Shown: piece after piece, positions 27,542 through 36,238 of the stretch
Layout: the number at the start of each line of letters is the position of its first letter
Numbering within the stretch: position 1 is the stretch's first letter
Assembly: GCA_963757945.1 (NCBI GenBank)
Contig: CAVWTN010000002.1
Coordinates: 124,001-188,000 of the forward strand
Direction of reading: 5' to 3'
Source of the DNA: CAVWTN01 sp963757945
GTDB taxonomy: Bacteria; Vulcanimicrobiota; Vulcanimicrobiia; Vulcanimicrobiales; Vulcanimicrobiaceae
DNA length: 64,000 nt
Position numbers and translations under genes: made by a program
Notes under the pieces: model-generated
Told to the model about the DNA's origin: nothing
The model's input: only the letters and a program-made list of their open reading frames with translations
The model's database searches: none

Positions 27542-29469
27542 GAGCGCGGCGCCTCCGCGATCGCTTGGCCTTCTTCGAGCGTCGATGCTCCCTCGACGAC
27601 GACGCGCGTCTTCGGCGTCAACTCATCGGCGCTCACTTCGGCTGTCGTGCCGTCGTCGGAGCCGACGGTAACTTCGACGCGGTGCGCCGTGCCGTTGATC
27701 TCAGTCCACACGGCGGCGTTCTCGCCGCTTCCGACGAGCGCGGCCGAGGGCACGTGCAGCGCGCCGCCGCTCTGCGCCCTCCCATGAATGACGATCCGTG
27801 CGAAGCCGCCGGGGACGAGCGAGGAACCGGGATTCTCGACGATCGCCTCGACCGCCGCGGTCCGCGTCGTCGCGTCGACAACCGGCGAGAGCGAGGTGAC
27901 GCGCCCGTGGAACGTGCGCCCGGCGCTCGTGACCTCGAGCGGTGCGCCTACGCCGAGCCCCGCGAGATCGCCTTGCGCGACGTTCGCCTGCACGCGCAAG
28001 CGATCGACGACGGCGAGGCGGGCGATCACGGTCCCGGCCTGCACGAACGTGCCGGGATCGACGAGCCGCTTGATGATGATCCCGTCGTTCGGGGCGAGGA
28101 TCCGCGCATAACCGGCGAGGATCGACTGCGTCCGAGCCTCCTGCGCCGCGCGCTCCGCCGAGGCGCTCGCCGAGCTCGCATTCAGGCGCGCTTCTTCAAT
28201 CGATGCGTCGGCGGTCAACGTTCTCGTCTGCGCGGCGTCGATCTGACGATCGAGCCCGGTCAGCGTCGCCGAGGCTGAGGCGAGCGTCGCGCGGGCGGCG
28301 GCCGCCTGGGCGCGTTCGGCCTCGAACTCTTGGCGCGAGACCGCGCCCGCGGCGAGCAAGCTCTGCTCGCGCGCGAGTTCGCCTTGCCAATAGCGCGCTT
28401 GCTCCTGTTTCGCTTCACGGTCGGCGCTCGCAGCCGCGCGGCTTTGCCGCATCGATTCGAGATCGTCGTGCGCCGCGCGAGCGGCGAGCGGTACGTGGTG
28501 CGCGGCGGCGATGCGCGCGGCCGCGGCGCTCGCGCTCTGCGCGTCGGCATCGGCCCGCGCCGTTTCGGCCCGCGTCGCGAGTTCGGGTTCGTCGAGCGTT
28601 GCGAGCAGAGCGCCCGCGACGACCCGGTCGCCGGCGTAGAAATCCGCGTTTTGCAAGAGACCCGAGGTTCGCGCCACGATGTCTTGCGTCAGGTACGGCG
28701 CGATCGTTCCGGTGACGAGGATCTCGCGCAGGCCGTTCGCCGCGCTCACCGTCGCGAACGTCACCGGGAGCGGGCCCGTACCTTTGGTCTCCGACATCGC
28801 GCTCATATCCATCGCCGGCGCGGCGAAGCGTTGCTGCAAGAGCGCGAGTCCGACGACGAACGCGGCGGCAACGGCGACGAGGCCGAGCGTCTTCGCGCTG
28901 CGTTCGCGCCGCAGAACCGCGGCACCGATCGCTAGGATCGCGAAGAGCGCAAGCGCCGCCGTTTTCCACGGCCCCGACGTGTCGGTCGCCATCGCGGGCG
29001 ATGCCGCGGTAGCGGGCCCGCCGCTGACCGCGAAATCATATGTCGCCGTCCCGGAAAACGCGCCGCTGAACTGCAGCCGAACGCGCCAATCCGACGACAT
29101 CCCGAACGCGAGATCGAACGCCCACTTCCCCGGCGCGATGCGTTGCGCTTTCCCGGCGGCGCCGTTCATCGCCATGCTGAGCATCGAGGATGCGTAGGCG
29201 AGCTCCGTTTGCGCGAGCGCGGCAGCCGGCGCGCCTTCGAGCGTCACAACGGCGTGAACGCGCCCGACTTTCGGAGGATTCGGGTCGAGCGCGAGCGTGA
29301 CGTGCGCCCCATTCACGGCGGCGAACATGCCGCCGCTCGCGGCCTCTGCGGAGGCCGGCGCCGAGGACATCCCCGGCATCCCGGGCATTCCCTGGTCGGC
29401 TGCCGCCGCGGTCACCGGCGAGAAACATGCTAACATACTTAGCACAACGAGGCAAAAAAAAGCCCGCAT
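27538..29469 (-). CDS. RND adaptor with N-terminal YtkA-like domain (fusion)
   Basis: The ATG at 29469 gives a signal peptide (MRAFFCLVVLSMLACFSPVTA) and a 643-residue protein. Residues about 45-150 form a YtkA/FixH-like Ig domain (ALDPNPPKVGRVHAVVTLEG) preceded by a Met-rich stretch (GMPGMPGMSS). Two TM segments follow (about 167-185 and 193-212), then a normal membrane-fusion protein: barrel and lipoyl halves around a long coiled coil, ending GGALHVPSAALVGSG. The adaptor is therefore anchored and fused to a possible metal-sensing domain. The start lies beside a regulatory palindrome. Confidence 0.88.
   Translation of the reverse strand: MRAFFCLVVLSMLACFSPVTAAAADQGMPGMPGMSSAPASAEAASGGMFAAVNGAHVTLALDPNPPKVGRVHAVVTLEGAPAAALAQTELAYASSMLSMAMNGAAGKAQRIAPGKWAFDLAFGMSSDWRVRLQFSGAFSGTATYDFAVSGGPATAASPAMATDTSGPWKTAALALFAILAIGAAVLRRERSAKTLGLVAVAAAFVVGLALLQQRFAAPAMDMSAMSETKGTGPLPVTFATVSAANGLREILVTGTIAPYLTQDIVARTSGLLQNADFYAGDRVVAGALLATLDEPELATRAETARADADAQSASAAAARIAAAHHVPLAARAAHDDLESMRQSRAAASADREAKQEQARYWQGELAREQSLLAAGAVSRQEFEAERAQAAAARATLASASATLTGLDRQIDAAQTRTLTADASIEEARLNASSASASAERAAQEARTQSILAGYARILAPNDGIIIKRLVDPGTFVQAGTVIARLAVVDRLRVQANVAQGDLAGLGVGAPLEVTSAGRTFHGRVTSLSPVVDATTRTAAVEAIVENPGSSLVPGGFARIVIHGRAQSGGALHVPSAALVGSGENAAVWTEINGTAHRVEVTVGSDDGTTAEVSADELTPKTRVVVEGASTLEEGQAIAEAPRS
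29428..29444. promoter_or_regulatory. palindrome TGCTAA-N5-TTAGCA inside start of adaptor gene
   Basis: Perfect 6-bp inverted repeat with a 5-bp spacer, 25-41 bp inside the adaptor coding region. The same pattern with one mismatch occurs just upstream of the BlaI-type repressor gene (30852-30868), so both are probably sites of that repressor. Confidence 0.6.
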
Positions 29470-30437
29470 TAGGTCATCCTCGACATGGGGAGCGTGCACT
29501 GAATACCGTTCACGAGCGCGGCGATCGCCGGTGACGCGCCGAGCACGAACGTTGCGGCAAGCGAGCCTGCGACCAGGACGCGCCGCCAAGGAGCCGGCGG
29601 GGCCGGCGCATCGGCCAGGAGGACGGCGAGGCGCGCGCGGACCGTCCCGGATTCGGCGAGCGCCGCGGTTCCCGCGGGGGCCGATCCCCCGCCGCGCGCG
29701 AGCGCCAGCAGGGCCCCGGCGAGGTCGCAGGGATCGGCCTGGCGGGACGCATGCGCGTCGGCGGCAAACTCGCGCGCCTGACGGTACAGCGCGACGAGAT
29801 CGCCGACCGGCAGCGGAATGATATCGGAGATGAAGGTGACGACCGCCGAGATCGCTTGATCTCCGCGGTGCGCATGCGCCGCTTCGTGGCGGAGCGCCGC
29901 TTCGAGCTGGTCCGCGTCGAGCCGGCGCAACGCTTCGGTGGAGACGAGCACCGTCGGGCGCGCGATCCCGGCAAGCAGAATGAACGCTTCGTTCGAGAGG
30001 ACTTCGCGGGCGGGCAGCGCCTGAGAGGCCGTCACGCGCGCCAGAAGTTCCGATGCGGGGACGGAGCGTTCGATCAAATCCCGGATCTCCGCCGTTCGGC
30101 GGCGCATCAGGACGGTCGCGCGGACGAGGCCGAGAACGGTGATAGCCGCGATCGCCGCATAGAGCACGCGCCCCGTGACGAACTGCAGGCAAACCGAGCC
30201 CCACGCGTCGCGCAACGTCACGACGCCGATGACCGCGAACAGAAACGCGGGAAGGCCGGCCGCCGCGGCCGCGAGCGGCGCTTGCCAGCCGGGATCGCCG
30301 TCCATCGCACGCAGCGTGGGCGCAAGCGCCCGCACGACGAGCCACGCGAGCGGCGGCACGACGGCGAGCGCGCAGGCCGACGTCAAGAGCGCCGGCGTCG
30401 AGAAACATTGCACGAGGAACGCGACGACGTCGTTCAC
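29469..30437 (-). CDS. M56 family (BlaR1/MecR1-type) metallopeptidase
   Basis: 322-residue membrane protease with the zinc motif HEAAH (H184-H188) and REFAADAHA supplying the third ligand. Four to five TM segments are visible, but there is no C-terminal penicillin-binding sensor domain, only a last TM near residues 293-315. In BlaR1/MecR1 systems such a protease inactivates the BlaI-type repressor encoded next to it. Overlaps blaI by 4 bp and ends one base into the adaptor start. Confidence 0.9.
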   Translation of the reverse strand: MNDVVAFLVQCFSTPALLTSACALAVVPPLAWLVVRALAPTLRAMDGDPGWQAPLAAAAAGLPAFLFAVIGVVTLRDAWGSVCLQFVTGRVLYAAIAAITVLGLVRATVLMRRRTAEIRDLIERSVPASELLARVTASQALPAREVLSNEAFILLAGIARPTVLVSTEALRRLDADQLEAALRHEAAHAHRGDQAISAVVTFISDIIPLPVGDLVALYRQAREFAADAHASRQADPCDLAGALLALARGGGSAPAGTAALAESGTVRARLAVLLADAPAPPAPWRRVLVAGSLAATFVLGASPAIAALVNGIQCTLPMSRMT

Positions 30438-30850
30438 TGCGCGCGTTGCCTCTTTCGAGCGGCGAGCAGCGCTTCGAGCTCGGCCAAGCCTTCTTCGTCG
30501 TCGATCAGCTCGTCGACGATGTGTGCGAGCAGCGGATTGCGATGGTCGCGCAGCAACGGGTCGACGACCCGCCCGACGGCCCGTGCCGCGAACGCCTCAC
30601 GCTGAAGCTTCGCCTTGAACGTGTTCTGTTTGCCCTCGGAGCGCTTCTCGAGGTGCCCTTTGGTGTGCAGATTCGTCAGCACGGCCTTGATCGTCGAGTA
30701 TGCCAGGTTCGTCCCGCCGCGCCGTTCGCGCTCCTCGAGCACTTCCGAGACACTGACCCAGCCGCCGAGATTCCAGACAGCCTGGATGACCTCGCTCTCA
30801 AGCGGGCCAAGGGCAAAATCGAACGTCGAATTCTTGGGAGCGGTCATCAT
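30434..30850 (-). CDS. BlaI/MecI/CopY family transcriptional repressor
   Basis: 138 residues with the N-terminal winged helix (LGPLESEVIQAVWNLGGWVSVSEVLEE and LAYSTIKAVLTNLHTKGHLEKR) and a C-terminal dimerisation helix. It pairs with the M56 protease, and the two head the RND efflux operon rather than a beta-lactamase gene. Two Met codons open the frame; either may be used. Confidence 0.92.
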   Translation of the reverse strand: MMTAPKNSTFDFALGPLESEVIQAVWNLGGWVSVSEVLEERERRGGTNLAYSTIKAVLTNLHTKGHLEKRSEGKQNTFKAKLQREAFAARAVGRVVDPLLRDHRNPLLAHIVDELIDDEEGLAELEALLAARKRQRAQ

Positions 30851-30851
30851 C

Positions 30852-30868
30852 TGCCAAGCAGCTTAGCA
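30852..30868. promoter_or_regulatory. palindrome TGCCAA-N5-TTAGCA at blaI start
   Basis: One base pair away from the blaI ATG. Same spacing and right half-site as the palindrome at 29428-29444; one mismatch in the left half. Likely autoregulatory operator. Confidence 0.6.
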
Positions 30869-30977
30869 CATCTGGCCCATCGATGAACCAGACTTTTGTC
30901 GAACGGTCCGATTTTCAACGCTCGGCGGACTTTTGCGTTCAGCAGAGATTCAGAATTCGGGTATATATATATGCATT

Positions 30978-31703
30978 ATGAATATCGAGTTCGCGCCCGG
31001 CCCGGCTGCCGCTCGCTCGGGCGCACAGCCGCGCACCGACCTCGCCGGCGCGGATCTGCGCGACGCGAATCTGAGCTGTGCGGCGCTGGATCATGCGGAC
31101 CTGCGTTGGGCCGACCTTCGGGGCGCGGCGCTCGACCACGCCGACCTGCGCGGCGCGGATCTGCGTGGCGCGGATCTGCGTGGCGCGAATCTGAGCTGTG
31201 CGGCGCTGGATCATGCGGACCTGCGCGGGGCGAATCTGCGCGATGCGGTCCTGCTCGAAGCGGATCTCCGCCAGGCAGACCTCAGCAGCGCGGACCTGCA
31301 CGATGCGGTCTTGAGCAATGCCGACCTCAGTGACGCGATCCTCTGCCACGCGGATTTGTTCGGCGCGAACCTGCGCGGTGCGGATTTGCAGCACGCGAAT
31401 CTCAGCGAAGCCGACCTGCGCCGGGCGGATCTGAGCGATGCGAGCCTGCTCGACGCGAACCTCGCTCAGCTTCGCCTGGCGTGCGCCGACCTGACCAATG
31501 CGCTCTACGCCCCCGAATCGGAGCCGCCGAACGCGTACCTTGCGGGCATCGAAGGCCTCTCAACCGTCCGGGTCCCATCCGGCCGCGAAGCGGGACTCGT
31601 GCAGTTGCGCGGACTCCTCGTCGATGCGGGCCTTCGGGATCTCGCCGACGAGGCCGCGCACAGCATTCGGCACCGCAAGATCTCGGCCAAGCTTCAAAAC
31701 TAG
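30978..31703 (+). CDS. pentapeptide repeat protein
   Basis: About 241 residues from the ATG giving MNIEFAPG; the open frame upstream lacks support. Residues about 23-180 are roughly thirty A(D/N)LXX pentapeptides, which fold as a right-handed quadrilateral beta-helix. A short non-repeat end follows (GLVQLRGLLVDAGLRDLADEAAHSIRHRK) and stops where related proteins often continue into a membrane domain. A 42-bp stretch at 31064-31105 recurs exactly at 31184-31225, a recent expansion by 8 pentapeptides. Some pentapeptide proteins mimic DNA and protect gyrase; no such role can be assigned here. Confidence 0.85.
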   Translation: MNIEFAPGPAAARSGAQPRTDLAGADLRDANLSCAALDHADLRWADLRGAALDHADLRGADLRGADLRGANLSCAALDHADLRGANLRDAVLLEADLRQADLSSADLHDAVLSNADLSDAILCHADLFGANLRGADLQHANLSEADLRRADLSDASLLDANLAQLRLACADLTNALYAPESEPPNAYLAGIEGLSTVRVPSGREAGLVQLRGLLVDAGLRDLADEAAHSIRHRKISAKLQN

Positions 31704-31742
31704 CCGGCTCGCGAGCATCCCACGCGGCCGAGCCTGCCGCCT

Positions 31743-32027
31743 TCAGATGATGCTGATCACGCCGCACGAAGCGCTCGCGGTCACCGTCACGCGCATGCGA
31801 TCCGGGCTCAGTTGCTCGATTTCGCCGCCGTATTCGCACGAGCTGATCGCCATCGCCAGCCACGACGGGACGTGTTTGCAGAGGATCTCCAGTTCTTTGA
31901 ATCTGCCGCTGATCAGCAGCGGTTCCAGCACGTCTCGCGACGTCACTCGAGAACCCTCGGTCTGGATATCTTCGATCGAAATCCGCAGCCGGCCCCCTCC
32001 CAAGTCTACGGGAGTCGGAAACTTCAT
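31743..32027 (-). CDS. AnfO-like protein, C-terminal domain only
   Basis: 94 residues with a strong SD (GGAGGGG, 6 bases before ATG). The stretch RISIEDIQTEGSRVTSRDVL and the following LEPLLISGRF-KELEILCKHVPSWL resemble, from memory of the family, the C-terminal part of AnfO, the accessory protein encoded after anfHDGK in Azotobacter-type clusters; the N-terminal half of AnfO is absent. Its place downstream of anfK supports this. Its function in Fe-only nitrogenase is not established. If the resemblance fails, it is a hypothetical protein. Confidence 0.55.
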   Translation of the reverse strand: MKFPTPVDLGGGRLRISIEDIQTEGSRVTSRDVLEPLLISGRFKELEILCKHVPSWLAMAISSCEYGGEIEQLSPDRMRVTVTASASCGVISII

Positions 32028-32093
32028 GTACGCCCCTCCGTCCTTCCGGTCGCAATCGCCGCCGCACCCGTCCCGGCGCCGCGGCCGAAACGC

Positions 32094-32585
32094 CTAGAAG
32101 CCATGCTTCTTCCCCTTGACGGACTCGATGTCGATGCGGATGACGGTCGCGCCCCGAAAGTTCGTGTATTCAAACGTTTTCTCCGAGAACAGCGCAACGA
32201 TGCTATCGATCGCCTTGCGCTTCTCGGCTTCGTTTTGCACGAACACGGCCTTCCCGATGCCGATCACGGTGCGGTGACGCGCTTCGAAATCGCAGGCGAC
32301 CTCGTTCTCGATGATCCCGTGATCGATGCTGATCTCGAAGCAAATGTTGTTATTGCGCTTCATGATCTCGATCTTCGATCCCGCGTGGGCGGAATGGAAA
32401 TAGAGCGCCGTGCCGTCGTAGGCGTAGAACACGGGGACTAGGAAGGGCATGTCCCCGTCAGCGAGCGCAATGCGCATCACTTTCGAAGAACGGATGATCG
32501 CGTCGATTTCGGCGCGATCGGTGATCTCACGATCCTTGCGCCGCATCTTGCCGTGCGGGTTTCCCGCCGCCGCAACTTCAAGCAT
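32094..32585 (-). CDS. pyridoxamine 5'-phosphate oxidase-like flavin split-barrel protein
   Basis: About 163 residues (ATG at 32585; a GTG two codons upstream and an internal MRRKDREITD start are alternatives). MRRKDREITDRAEIDAII, then MRIALADGDMPFLVPVFY and LYFHSAHAGSKIEIM, is the plan of the NimA/FMN-binding split-barrel group of PNPOx-like proteins, which bind flavin or heme. It is 77 bp downstream of anfK, in the same low-GC block (one row counted at 50 % GC). A role in redox chemistry or oxygen defence of nitrogenase is only inferred from position. Confidence 0.82.
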   Translation of the reverse strand: MLEVAAAGNPHGKMRRKDREITDRAEIDAIIRSSKVMRIALADGDMPFLVPVFYAYDGTALYFHSAHAGSKIEIMKRNNNICFEISIDHGIIENEVACDFEARHRTVIGIGKAVFVQNEAEKRKAIDSIVALFSEKTFEYTNFRGATVIRIDIESVKGKKHGF

Positions 32586-32668
32586 ATCCACCCCTGCCCA
32601 CCCGACGCTTCACTTCAGAGAAACCTCCAGGCGTGATCGGCCGGCCGCCGAAGCGGCGCCCGCACGTC

Positions 32669-34057
32669 TCACCAAACATTCAGCAGCCACTCCTTGTTCT
32701 TCTTGTATTCCATGTCGGTGAAGAGCGTGTTGGCGATCGTCTCCGCGAGCCAGATCGCGCCCGCGTAGCCGACGACCGGGTGCCGGTACAGGCCCGCGCG
32801 GTCGAACGTCGGGAAGCCGACGCGCACCATCGGGACGTTGTTGTCGATCGAAGTCCAGCGCCCTTTGGAATGGCCGAGGATCAGGTCGAGCTCGATCTCC
32901 TTGTCCTTTATGCGACGCTCGAGCTCCCAAATGTCCGCGTTCGTGACGATCTCCATCGGGAAATCGACATTTTCCTGAAACGCCTTGATCCGAGGATCCT
33001 TCAGATACGAGCCGTTGTCGTCGCCGAGGAGCAACAGCACCGGCTTCATCTCCAGATCGAGGCAGAACTCCGCGAGGCCAATGACGAGATCGGTGTTGCC
33101 GTAGATCGCGACCTTCTTGTCGGCCAGAAACATGTGCGTCAGATCGGTGATCGCATCGATCGCGATCCCGCGCTCGCGCACGAGCGACGCCGGAATTTCC
33201 CTGCCGGTCAGCTTCTTGAGATTCTGCAAGAACGTATCCGTGTTCCGGATTCCGATCGGCGTCGGTCCGACGATCGCCGGCACGTCGAATTCGAACTCGA
33301 GGTAATCGGCGGCCTTGCCGCCCTCGTACCGGTTGAGCGCGATCGTCCCCAGCGCGTTCGCCGTATCGGCGATATCCTCGATCGTCGTGCTGCCGTGCGA
33401 GACCCCGCTCTTATCCGGCATCAGCGGAGAGTCGAAGCTCTCGATCTCGAAGAGGACCGTCGCGTCGATCTGCATCTCCGCGAGCAAGTGCTTCAACGCA
33501 GTCACGTCCCCCGGGTTGACCCAGCCCGTGATCAGGTTGATCTTCCCGTTCGGCTCGCCTTTCTTGGCGAGCGCCTTTACGAACGCCTCGACCGCGGCGT
33601 CGTAGCCGCTCACTTGGCTGCCCTTGAAGCTCGGCGTGTGGATCGGGACGAGCTGGATGTCGCGCTCGGCGTATTTCTCCTTCAGCAGCCCATCCTTGAG
33701 GTGCGTGACGATCCCCTCGATATCGTCGCCGATGATCTCCGTCGAGCAGGTCGTGATGATCGGGATGATCCTAACGTGCGGGTACCGCATCAGGATCACG
33801 TCGACGCCTTCTTCAGCACGCTTGACGGCGCCGAAGACCGCGGATTCTTCGTGCACGGAAGAGGACGCGATATCGAAATTGTCCTTGAAGTGCTGCGCGA
33901 AGAGCATGCGGACGAACATGACGCAGCCCTGTCCGCCGTGAACGAGCCCGATACAATCCTTGATCCCGATACTGGCGTACTGCGCGCCCGCCGGCTGGCA
34001 GGTGAAGATCGGATTGATCGTGCCGACCCGCTCTTTAGGCTTGATCTCACAAAACAC
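32669..34057 (-). CDS. anfK: iron-only nitrogenase beta subunit AnfK
   Basis: 462-residue beta chain of the FeFe protein, sharing the P-cluster with AnfD. Start is a GTG with GAAGGAG eight bases ahead. Cluster cysteines are C20 (IFTCQPAGAQYA), C45 (GGQGCVMF) and C104 (TTCSTEIIGDD). As in known AnfK and VnfK chains it lacks the N-terminal extension of NifK. Gene order anfH-anfD-anfG-anfK is the standard alternative-nitrogenase order. Confidence 0.97.
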   Translation of the reverse strand: MFCEIKPKERVGTINPIFTCQPAGAQYASIGIKDCIGLVHGGQGCVMFVRMLFAQHFKDNFDIASSSVHEESAVFGAVKRAEEGVDVILMRYPHVRIIPIITTCSTEIIGDDIEGIVTHLKDGLLKEKYAERDIQLVPIHTPSFKGSQVSGYDAAVEAFVKALAKKGEPNGKINLITGWVNPGDVTALKHLLAEMQIDATVLFEIESFDSPLMPDKSGVSHGSTTIEDIADTANALGTIALNRYEGGKAADYLEFEFDVPAIVGPTPIGIRNTDTFLQNLKKLTGREIPASLVRERGIAIDAITDLTHMFLADKKVAIYGNTDLVIGLAEFCLDLEMKPVLLLLGDDNGSYLKDPRIKAFQENVDFPMEIVTNADIWELERRIKDKEIELDLILGHSKGRWTSIDNNVPMVRVGFPTFDRAGLYRHPVVGYAGAIWLAETIANTLFTDMEYKKNKEWLLNVW

Positions 34058-34124
34058 GGATATCTACTCCTTCGGATGCTTACGTGCTCGTTCGCCGCTA
34101 CGGCGCGGCTGCGGTCTTCGGAAT

Positions 34125-34475
34125 CTAATAGAGTGGGTCGGTGAGCTCTTGATTCAGCGAACCCGTGATCGTCAGGAAGTCCATGCGCTCCTTGAGCGCC
34201 TGCATCAGGGACTTGATCTCCGTCTTGTCCATCGTGGCGATCCACGGGTATTCGCGCTTGAACGCATCCGCCAAGCAGACGGCGTCGACCCAATAGCATT
34301 TGTCGGCCGGCGTATCGAGCGCGACCGGCTCGTCGCAGAGCAGCTGGGTCGTCTTCGTGAGGATGCCCTCGTTTTGAAGCTTCCGATCCCATGCCCGGGA
34401 GAAGAACTGCCACAGGCACCATTTCATGATGTAGTCGACGAGTTGCTCGACCTTGTCTTGCGTAGCGTTTTCCAC
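34125..34475 (-). CDS. anfG: iron-only nitrogenase delta subunit AnfG
   Basis: Small extra subunit found only in V and Fe nitrogenases, which distinguishes this locus from a Mo system. The GTG start is chosen because GGGAGGAGAGA directly precedes it, giving 116 residues; an ATG at 34532 would add 19. Conserved blocks are LVDYIMKWCLWQFFSRAWDR, CYWVDAVCLADAF and MDFLTITGSLNQEL. Confidence 0.96.
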   Translation of the reverse strand: MENATQDKVEQLVDYIMKWCLWQFFSRAWDRKLQNEGILTKTTQLLCDEPVALDTPADKCYWVDAVCLADAFKREYPWIATMDKTEIKSLMQALKERMDFLTITGSLNQELTDPLY

Positions 34476-34651
34476 TCTCTCTCCTCCCGCAGCGGCGGCT
34501 GCTTCGAATTGGTCGTTCCACGTTGGGTGCACGGCCGCTGAGCGGGCCCGGATTCACCGCATCCGAGCACCGCAGCGGGAATGCCTCGACCGCGCGCGCC
34601 CCACGTTCGATGGGATGGCGCGGTAGAGGCAGGATACCGGGGTTGAGGCCG

Positions 34652-36238
34652 TCAGGCGATCGCGCGCGCCTCGTCCGCGGCTGCATCGACGCGATCGTCT
34701 TCCAACTTCGGATACGTCTTCGAGCGCAGCTTCGTGACGATGTCGTATTCGCCGGTATAGCGCCGCTCCGAGCTCAACGTCGCGTCTTCGGCGCTGAGGC
34801 TGACATCTGAGATCTGCCGTTGCGTCAGGAAGCCGGCGTCCGTCGGAATCTCATCTTTGCTTATATCGACGCCGGAGAGCTGGTGGATCGGCGAATAGAT
34901 CGCGTTGTAGATATCGCGCGCGAACCGGACCCAGCCTTCGAACCCCTTGTAGGGGCCGTTGTGATAGGCGTGCGCGTTGAGGTACGGGACGCGAACTTTC
35001 TTCGCCACTTCGCCAGGGCGAACTCCGGTGAAGATGATGTCGGGCTTCAGGAGCGCGATCGCCTCATGCCCCTCGAGTTCGTTCGGATCGTCGATCGCGA
35101 GCGTGCCTTCCCCGCAGCGAGCGATGCCTTTCTCGAAATCGCCTTGATGGCCGAACTTCGAATAGATCGAAACGACCTTGAGGCCCATCTCTTCCTCGAT
35201 CACGTGGGCCCAGTGCCAAAGCTTCGAGCCGCCCGGCCAGAGGCAGACCTTCTTCCCCTGAAGGCGCCGCGCGTACCAATCGAGTTCCGGCTTCCAGCGC
35301 GCCGTTTCCTCATCGATGATCGCCTGTGCTTCCTTTTCGAGCCCGAAGAACAGGCCGATCTTGAGCAGCGACTTGGAGAGCGGCTCGAAACCGAAGCCGT
35401 CGATATCGAGTCGGGGGATGCCGTAGCGCTTCTTGAGCTCGTTGCAAATGTATTCCGCCGAGCGCGCGCATTCGAGGACGTTGAGATGCGCGCGATGCAT
35501 CGTCCGCAGCTCGTCATACGATCCGTTGCCGGTGAACGTCGAGAGAACGGTGATCCCCATCCTCTTGAAGTAGTCCAGCATGATCTCCACATCGCCCTGG
35601 ATGTTATAATCGCCGACGTAGTTGATCAGATGCTTGCCCGTGATCGTGGGCTCGATATTTCCGACCTTCTGATTGATCCACGCAATGTTGATCTTATGAT
35701 GGCCGCCGGATTGGCTCGGCCCGCCGAAGCCGGGTGAGTTGCAGACGAAGATGTCCACATCGGGCATCTCCTCCATCACTTCCTGAGCGACCGCATTCGT
35801 ATCATCGCCGATCAGCGCCGAGGTGCAGGTCTGGTACAGCGTCATGCGCTTGATCGCAGGGAACGCCGCGAACGCCTCGATGATGCTCTGCTTGAGCATC
35901 TTCTCGCCGCCGAACACGACATGCTTTTCTTTCATATCCGTCGCCCAGGCGTACTTGAGCTGGAAGTTATCGTTATCGCTGATGTAGCGCTTCGTGTGCC
36001 AAGTATCGTAGGTGCAGCCGGACGGCCCATGGCACAGATGGATGACGTCCTTCATCGGAGCGCCGATGACGTGCTTCGCTCCACAGAATGCGCAGCCGCG
36101 CTCCGAGATCGTCCCGGGGATCGTGCTGAGGTGGCCGAGCGGGAGGCACGACGACAGGTCCTCGCCGGGTCCCTTGATGACGGCGTGCTTCTCCCGCTCG
36201 GGAATGCAGGTGCTGCAGTCAAACAACTTATATGGCAT
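34652..36238 (-). CDS. anfD: iron-only nitrogenase alpha subunit AnfD
   Basis: 528 residues; ATG giving MPYKLFDC with GGAGGA five bases upstream. P-cluster ligands C49, C75 and C138, and FeFe-cofactor ligands C257 (LECARS) and H423 (NAHAYHNGPY), are all present at the family positions. Q176 and H180 (SQSGGHH) correspond to the substrate-channel residues of AnfD. The sequence (SERGCAFCGAKHVIGAP, GCTYDTWHTKRYISDNDNFQ) is of the Anf type, not NifD or VnfD. The N-terminal extension to 36373 is out-of-gene frame. Confidence 0.98.
   Translation of the reverse strand: MPYKLFDCSTCIPEREKHAVIKGPGEDLSSCLPLGHLSTIPGTISERGCAFCGAKHVIGAPMKDVIHLCHGPSGCTYDTWHTKRYISDNDNFQLKYAWATDMKEKHVVFGGEKMLKQSIIEAFAAFPAIKRMTLYQTCTSALIGDDTNAVAQEVMEEMPDVDIFVCNSPGFGGPSQSGGHHKINIAWINQKVGNIEPTITGKHLINYVGDYNIQGDVEIMLDYFKRMGITVLSTFTGNGSYDELRTMHRAHLNVLECARSAEYICNELKKRYGIPRLDIDGFGFEPLSKSLLKIGLFFGLEKEAQAIIDEETARWKPELDWYARRLQGKKVCLWPGGSKLWHWAHVIEEEMGLKVVSIYSKFGHQGDFEKGIARCGEGTLAIDDPNELEGHEAIALLKPDIIFTGVRPGEVAKKVRVPYLNAHAYHNGPYKGFEGWVRFARDIYNAIYSPIHQLSGVDISKDEIPTDAGFLTQRQISDVSLSAEDATLSSERRYTGEYDIVTKLRSKTYPKLEDDRVDAAADEARAIA

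Noticed and set aside
24665..27787. 1040-residue open frame opposite the RND pump
   Set aside because: Arg/Asp-rich, low-complexity product typical of the antisense of a high-GC gene; the minus strand has clear RND motifs.
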